A stretch of 64,000 nucleotides of DNA from Celoporthe dispersa (lineage: Eukaryota; Ascomycota; Sordariomycetes; Diaporthales; Cryphonectriaceae): the NCBI GenBank assembly GCA_016584495.1, contig WAID01000005.1:1934501-1998500 (forward strand), written 5' to 3'. Of this stretch, positions 60,073-64,000 are shown in pieces. Both the position numbers and the translations under genes were made by a program. Position 1 is the first letter of the stretch; every line of letters starts with the position of its first letter. Under the pieces are notes generated by a model. That model worked only from the letters and a program-made list of their open reading frames with translations, searched no databases and was not told where the DNA came from.

Positions 60073-61341
60073 GTATTGATAGGCCACAAGGCCCTTCACG
60101 GCCATAGAGAGACGAGAGGTCTCATGCAGTCATCATGACTGGGGAAGATAGAAGTACCTATGATGACTCTAGGTTTAAGACACCATGCCGGGATTTTCTG
60201 GTGCTCGCTTGCCCTACTGTAATATGTTGTCATAACGTTAGGAAATACTGCGTCAACAACGCAATACAGAGTCAAATATCGGTCTCAATTTTCCTCCTCG
60301 AACTGCCTGGCTTCCTTCAAGATCTGGAGCTTTCGGGATCACTTTGAACCTAGTCCAAATGGAAGAGGACCACACGAGACATGTGGTAGTGGCTGAGATT
60401 GGAGAGGCCCTCAGGCCACTTGACTCTATGTTGGGAAATGATAAGTCTGGCAAGTTCCAGTAGTTGAGGCAAAGATGAGACGGGTGAGTAGAGCAAGACT
60501 GCTCTAGGGATTCTAGAGGACATAGTATTGTCACTGAGGTACCTTCTTTGTTGGGTGCCACCCAAGGAGTGATGCTCCTTCCTGCCCACACGCCTTTCAC
60601 TTCCCCTCCCAACAGAGTCAGGGTAAAACGCCGTTACCCGGTGCTATCATCTTTCCTTGCTACCTGACAGCCTTTCTGGTACATGTCAAGTAAAGAAGAG
60701 AAGGGAGGCCTTCTGAAATGCTCTGGTTGGAGCTCACCTTGCTCTCTCAAGCACGCAGCTACAAATGGTCTGAAAATGATGGAATTTATCTGCACTGCTT
60801 CTTCCCCAGACCTGTAACCTCTCTAAGTCCTACTTAACTACTGAGCCTTTAGACTACCTTGTTGTCTTCGCCGTCATTATCAGCTTCACAACCTGCCAGA
60901 AATACAGCTGGCAGTCACTCATCTCTCCACAGGACGTCAGGTTCCCACCAGCTCCTCCACTGCCCTGTTGTGAATTCTTTTTTTCCTCAAGAACAAAAGT
61001 CCATTGTTGGTTGGGCCTGGTACGTACGTACGAAAGATTGTGAAGTTCACTGTATTGAATTGGTTGGTGTTGTTGATAGAAAAGCTATCTATGCTAGCCT
61101 GCACGCGATATGGGCTAAGTATCCCATTGCGCACGGGCCGCCCTGACCACGTGACCCCCATTGTGAGGCATTCACCACCAAGGCAATGCCACACCCATAG
61201 CTGCTGGATCTTGGAAGGTGCCTTCTCCTTTGATTTTCCTCTTTATCTTCCCTACAACCTCTCCCTCCACCCTTCCTACAAACAACTCGCTGCTAAACAT
61301 CAGCCTCCTTGTCAAACATCCTCCGAGGCGGAACCTGAACC
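60073..61341. other. Intergenic
   Basis: No gene recognised. A GTACGTACGTACG palindromic run occurs at about 61020-61032, and a pyrimidine-rich leader lies directly before the BTB start. Confidence 0.4.
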
Positions 61342-62636
61342 ATGTCCTTCAACAACAAAGTCCTTTCAGCACAGGCGATAAAGCGGCAGCGTCATTCGGC
61401 CTCACCCCAGATCGCGATGCCTCCCCCTCGTCCAAAGAGAGAGTCTCAAGCGCCTGAGGCGCACCAGGCCATCGAGATCATAGATCCCAAGGCCACGTTC
61501 GGCAACTGCGATCTCGAGTACGTCTCCTTTGCAGCTCGATCATGAAGTTACATATAGTCCGCTGACTTCCATCCTCCTGCAGGCTTCTGAAGTCAGGTGC
61601 CCACTCTGATGTTCGAGTCCTCTGTGGAAACCGCGAGTTCCCCTGCCACCGTGCTATCCTGGCCGCCCGCTCAGGCTTTTTTCAAAGAGAAGCTCGAGGA
61701 GCTGAAGCTCAACCAGGTGCGCCTAGCGAACATCACTTGTGCTGTTATGAAGTCGTGTTGCTGACTTCTGTGTCTTCTTGTTTTCCCAAGGATACCAAGG
61801 AGCCCGGCGCCATTCCCATCCTGATTGTCGCTACTCACACGTGTTTCGAAGTCGAACTGGTTCTCGTCTTCATCTACGCTGGCGGTGCGTCCTCTTTCCT
61901 TTTTCTTTCACTTCTCTCTCTTCCTTCTCCACTTCATCTTGCTGACATCCCACGGTCAGAGATCGATCCCAAGTCGGAGCATGAGCCTTCCTTCCCCGTC
62001 TCCTGCGTCAGAATCTACAACCTCGGACATGACTTCTCCGTCACGGGTATGGCTGACTTTGCCACCAACGAGCTGGGCAACTACCTCTCTGCTGCCCTCA
62101 AGATGATCTGTGATTACCGCCTGTCCCATATCCCCCTCTCCAACGGCCGCACGGAAATTCAGGACCGCCTGCGCTGCAACAACTTCGTGACCAATTTTCT
62201 GTCGGGCATCGAGGCTGCTGAGGCCGCCTATCGCCGAGGCACTCGCGACGAGCGTCTGCGCCCCTTCCAGATGATGGTCGACTTCTTCATCGCCGGGAAG
62301 GAGGTCCTCCTCCGCGAGCCAGAACTCGAGCTGTTCCTCGACGGCGACGTCGTACCTTCTTTCGCCAAGACCGTCCTGTTGACCGAGCGCAAGGGCGGTG
62401 CCAAGAGTAAGTGGATGAAGAATCTGGTCGCGAAGCCCCCCTCCGTCATGGCGGGAAAGAAGGGCCTGTGCTGGGAGTGCGGCTGTGGTCTGAGGAACAT
62501 GAAGGAGACGGGCGGTGTTGCCTTTGTCAATCCAAAGAGCCGCGAGGTGACGTACGGCCAGGTTCAGTGCGCCCGCTGTTCTGACAAGGAGAAGAACACG
62601 GGTGAGGATGGCCTTCCCAAGTGGGGAGGTCTTTGA
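61342..62636 (+). CDS. BTB/POZ-domain protein with C-terminal cysteine cluster; one frameshift
   Basis: Exons 61342-61517, 61583-61716, 61791-61884 and 61960-62636, with GT-AG introns of 65-75 nt. A basic leader is followed by the BTB core: GAHSDVRVLCGNREFPCHRA, then ILAARSGFF, ILIVATHTCFEVELVLVFIY and AALKMICDYRL, the standard order of a BTB fold that serves in dimerisation or as a cullin-3 adaptor. The C-terminal end carries CWECGCG and CARC, spaced about 40 residues apart, possibly a small zinc site. At a T6 run (61677-61682) the frame is off by one; with five T's the sequence reads FFKEKLEELKLNQ into the next exon, and the total becomes 359 residues. BTB proteins without a Kelch or MATH partner are numerous in fungi and mostly unstudied. 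Confidence 0.82.
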
Positions 62637-63755
62637 CCCCCGCAAGGACTAGGAGGCTTGTCGGTGTGTGGCACTTGGGATCGGGCGGCTGTAGCTGTTG
62701 GTTCTGACAGTATTGCTTCTTCAATCCCTTGCCAATCTTTGCGGCCGTCAATGGAGAGCTTGGGATATGGGTGCTTGAGAGGGACTGTGGTTGCTTTCTC
62801 GGTCCACAGCATCTTTCTTTTTGACAGATTTACGTCAGAAGAAGCTGCATTCGGACTAGTGATAGCATTCAATCTATTCAGCCACTCATGATACAAGAGA
62901 GTAAACGCTATTCCATGGAGCAGTTTTAGCTTCCAAGTGAGTAGTGACACGATGACTTGACGGTGATACGGTCCAGACATGAGGACTACGAGAAAGCAGA
63001 GAGGCTGGGTCTGATGTGCGCCTGCAACATCTGCTATGTTACACACGAGCGTGAGGGCTATCATACATCTAATATCTTTATCCATCTTGACTTGATCTGT
63101 TGTTGGTGGTTATACCCAGCCAGCTCAGAGAGCGTCGATATTATTGGACCATTTGCCGTATTGCCTGCACCGATACAGCGAAGATGTTTGCCTCGCTGTG
63201 CCATGGTAACCTGCGAGAAGAGTATCTTTCAGATGTGATAGAGATACAAGATTACTTTTGAAGTCTGTTGTAAGGAGACGATGGCCTTCAAGCGGGTAGT
63301 GACCACGTCGTCTGGCATGTCCTCCAGCACGAGGCCTCCTCCATTATTAGGTCTACGAGCGCTAGACATTTAAGGGAGCGGGAGGCCTTGGAAGCCAGAA
63401 GATCGTAATCTGTGAAGAGGAGGAGAGTGAGGAGGCTGATTATTTTTTTTTGTAAGGGTGAGGACGAAACAAGCAATGCAAGATCACGAGGGATTCCTTC
63501 TTGAACAGATCATCCTTGTTTTGAATTTGTTAACTGGGTGCCCTGGGTTCCACAACGCAAGAAAAGTAACAGAAGTCCCTTGAGGGCTATCTACATCCTC
63601 TCCCCTTCATCTCTCGAAAACTTAAGTCCCAGTTCACGCTTTCAACACTGGGCTTGTTCGTGACGCAAAGAATGGAGTGTTGCAGCCTGATCATCGTCGA
63701 GGGCGTAAAAGGGAGCAAGTTAGGAGGTTAGGAATCCGAGTCGAGATGGGCCTGA
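62637..63755. other. Intergenic between the BTB gene and the gene at the right edge
   Basis: No gene is supported. It is the shared 3' region of two converging genes. Confidence 0.35.
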
Positions 63756-64000
63756 TTAGGCGGCATGAGCAGCCTGTTGCTCGTCGACAGTGTCAGCGGT
63801 CTCGTTGACGAGGTCAGTCCAGATCTTGAGCGTCTCGTCGGCCTCCAAGGCAACATCTCGGCCATCCCGAATCATGGCCTCGAGGAGGTCGTGGCCAAAG
63901 GAGGGCACCTCCTTGACCAGGCGCTGGATCTTCTCGCTGCGGAATATGTGCATTCTGGCAGTGTACACAAAGCCGACATAGGCGAGCCGGATCATCTGGT
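63756..64000 (-). CDS. C-terminal end of a gene running off the window, possibly BTB-related
   Basis: The minus-strand frame is open to the window edge and ends at a TAG at 63756-63758. The visible 81 residues are helical (ELVQ-like start QMIRLAYVGFVYTARMHIFR, then KIQRLVKEVPSFGHDLLEAM, IWTDLVNETADTVDEQ). FVYTAR followed by helices resembles the end of a BTB core (compare VFIYAG in the neighbour), but the fragment is too short to be certain. It converges on the BTB gene. Confidence 0.5.
   Translation of the reverse strand, partial: QMIRLAYVGFVYTARMHIFRSEKIQRLVKEVPSFGHDLLEAMIRDGRDVALEADETLKIWTDLVNETADTVDEQQAAHAA

Overview
The window comes from a filamentous ascomycete (Pezizomycotina, most likely Sordariomycetes). 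The genes are spaced 0.5-8 kb apart and many carry one to four short GT-AG introns of 50-325 nt. The families are typical of that group: HET-domain, PTH11-type receptor, Zn2Cys6 and Clr5 proteins, DUF2434, a class I sesquiterpene synthase, GH95 and a rhamnogalacturonan acetylesterase. There is no ribosomal, tRNA, CRISPR or viral content that I can support.

Layout. 0-2 kb: the end of a decayed HET-domain gene and a 0.5 kb fold-back (palindromic) element. 2.5-8.1 kb: a secreted type-B carboxylesterase and a GH95 alpha-L-fucosidase-family enzyme. 8.7-12.8 kb: a divergent pair, COG5 (Golgi tether) and a DUF2434 membrane protein. 16-17 kb: a secreted LPMO-like protein with a mature N-terminal histidine. 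17.7-18.7 kb: a wrecked RanGAP/RNA1-like copy. 20.6-22.3 kb: a PTH11-like seven-helix receptor. 23.5-24.5 kb: a rhamnogalacturonan acetylesterase. 26.9 and 28.9 kb: two very short secreted-peptide genes of matching design. 30.7-32.8 kb: a Clr5-domain protein. 36-39.8 kb: an unknown four-helix membrane protein and a small conserved fungal protein. 43-45.3 kb: a C2H2 transcription factor followed by 8.6 kb with no convincing gene. 54-60 kb: a GNAT acetyltransferase, a sesquiterpene synthase flanked on both sides by coding debris, and a Zn2Cys6 regulator. 61-64 kb: a BTB/POZ protein with a C-terminal cysteine cluster, and the end of a second, possibly BTB-related gene.

How the genes fit together. 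The first 24 kb is rich in secreted carbohydrate-active or ester-cleaving proteins (esterase, GH95, LPMO-like, CE12-type), which fits growth on plant cell walls; two of them act on pectin or fucosylated side chains. The terpene synthase and the Zn2Cys6 gene, 1.2 kb apart on the same strand, look like a minimal secondary-metabolite locus, but no P450 or transporter is present.

A caution applies to the whole annotation. Seven otherwise well-formed genes and the HET remnant each contain one or two single-base frameshifts, nine in total, nearly all at mononucleotide runs. When one base is removed (or added) at each site, the exon sums of the seven complete genes become exact multiples of three. 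This points to homopolymer-length errors in the assembly rather than widespread gene death. The HET and RanGAP remnants remain pseudogenes, because they also carry in-frame stops.
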